From Entrophospora sp. SA101 (lineage: Eukaryota > Glomeromycota > Glomeromycetes > Entrophosporales > Entrophosporaceae): a stretch of DNA of 64,000 nucleotides. The stretch spans positions 21,547 to 85,546 of the forward strand of contig CAUDNR010002369.1 in NCBI GenBank assembly GCA_958430865.1. Reading direction: 5' to 3'. The translations under genes and the position numbers were made by a program. This document shows positions 62,716-64,000 of this stretch, piece after piece. Under the pieces are notes generated by a model. The model ran no database searches. It saw nothing but the letters and a program-made list of their open reading frames with translations, and was not told the DNA's origin. The first letter of the stretch is position 1, and each line of letters opens with the position of its first letter.

Positions 62716-64000
62716 ATAATTAAAATTCTTTTTTTATTGTTATCATTAAACAATAACACAAGCAAATAATATATTAATATTTTCCTCTTTCAACATTAAA
62801 AGTAATTTTATTTAATTAATTATTTTTTATTTATTAATTTATTAATTTATTTATTATATTGAACGAGCATATACAGTGAGAATGTAATAAATCAAAGTAT
62901 AATACATTGTTGATTGAATAGATCAATACCTCATTTCAATTATATTTATTAAACCATTTCTTTTTGAAAACTAAAAAATGGTTTATTTTAATTTAACATT
63001 AACCTGAACTTCTTCTAACCTTAGAAATATATTGCTACCAGGCCCCACTTGAGAGTTGATCAAGCCATGTTATATTTGATTTACATTTATCCAGGGTTGC
63101 CATTGGGCATGGTGAACACTGTCCAATGTCCAACAGTTGTCAATTGAATACAAACATTGAATGCTGTTCAATATGTCCATGAGATGTATTGGACAATGTC
63201 CAACAGTGATTGTCCTCCTAAGAATAAAAAAGATACCATAAAGGCAAATTCATGTAAAGCACATGTCGAAATTTTTTTTGCATAATAAATATTTTTAAAG
63301 CATAAAATCGATATTATTTTATAAATATGAGTTGAATGTAAACCCATCAAAATTCTAATGAAAATTCATTAGATAATTCTACAAATTATTATTATAATTA
63401 TAAACAAAATCATTTTTCAAATAACAATGATGATAATAATAACTTTAAACCATGATATCATTATTGCGCAACAGCTTCTACCTACCACCTTAAACGTTTT
63501 CAAATAATATCATTGACGATACCAATATCACCAATACTACTGCAATGTCAACATCGCAACTAACATTGTCAATGGCAACAATATAAATCATTTAGTCGTT
63601 TCAACTTCATCATTAAATGATTACTCTTTTTTCTCTTTTTTTTTTTTTGTGAAAACACTAATAAACTAATTGATCAAATGGAAAAAAAGTAAAAATCATC
63701 AAAGGATTTTATAAATAACAATTTACCATGAAAACAATTAAAACCTTTAATGGAAAATATCTCGAAATTTTATTAAGAAAAGTGAGAATGGTTACTAAGC
63801 TAAAATTAATTTTTATGATGAATTATGTATAGAAATATTGTTAACTCAACCTCATGATCTTTGTAATTGTTTCTATTGCTGATGTCTTGTTTACTATTTT
63901 TTAACAGAAAATTTAATTACTATTAGTCGTGTGACATGTCCTAAAAATCAAGGGGCAAGTTTATTTTCCGAAAAATTTCCGGTGATCTACACAATTTTTT
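62716..64000. other. Intergenic, minor repeats only
   Basis: AT-rich 3' flank of SAM synthetase. A short direct repeat (CAATGTCCAACAGT near 63115 and 63185) marks a possible small element at about 63090-63215. An Asn-rich frame at about 63357-63450 looks protein-like but is short and was not recognised. Nothing else is supported to the window end. Confidence 0.45.

Overview
The window is eukaryotic and fungal. It is very AT-rich, its genes are split by short GT...AG introns (about 70-110 bp), and it is full of decayed transposons. Several repeat-encoded families resemble those expanded in arbuscular mycorrhizal fungi (Glomeromycotina, Rhizophagus-like): a DDE transposase, a LINE with RNase H and a C-terminal zinc knuckle, RZ-finger RNF213-like proteins, and a cysteine-cluster/RING family. 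That lineage call is inference from family resemblance, not from a search.

Four genes look intact. A DEK-SAP protein with an added HMG box lies at 6623-8464. TRA1/TRRAP, the giant pseudokinase scaffold of SAGA/NuA4, lies at 16160-29788 in 22 exons and about 3958 aa. An uncharacterised cysteine-cluster/RING protein lies at 37529-40399. S-adenosylmethionine synthetase lies at 60933-62715 in 7 exons and 387 aa. DEK and TRA1 are chromatin proteins and SAM synthetase makes the methyl donor, but nothing in the layout suggests a shared operon-like system.

The dominant feature is repeated, rearranged TRA1 sequence. The 5' end of TRA1 and its upstream region (13317-17784) recur inverted at 1-4468. 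A central piece (24352-25079) recurs at 12590-13317. An interior piece (19928-23372) recurs inverted at 43548-46992. The 3' half plus downstream transposons (22964 to about 34368) recurs directly at 46985 to about 55939. A 2450-bp unit across the TRA1 3' end is tandemly doubled (29403-31852 and 31853-34302). Junctions carry 14-, 8-, 1- and 0-bp microhomologies, and two N gaps (12517-12526 and 43017-43547) lie near them. This pattern fits chimeras from whole-genome amplification or mis-scaffolding of two nuclear haplotypes at least as well as real segmental duplication. One copy switches abruptly from identical to roughly 7-8% diverged (near 44321) while keeping its frame, so a second diverged TRA1 allele or paralogue probably exists.

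Layout: 1-5 kb inverted TRA1 5' end plus hAT and DDE remnants; 5-6 kb CCCH pseudogene and a MITE; 6.6-8.5 kb DEK gene; 8.9-12.5 kb RNF213-like pseudogene with an inverted RZ finger; 12.5-16 kb copied fragments; 16.2-29.8 kb TRA1; 29.8-35.5 kb LINE and DDE relics; 35.5-42 kb a gene flanked by 672-bp direct repeats; 42-43.5 kb short repeats and a gap; 43.5-57.7 kb second TRA1 copies and a LINE; 57.7-60.9 kb mostly non-coding with a possible decayed gene and MITEs; 60.9-62.7 kb SAM synthetase; the rest non-coding.
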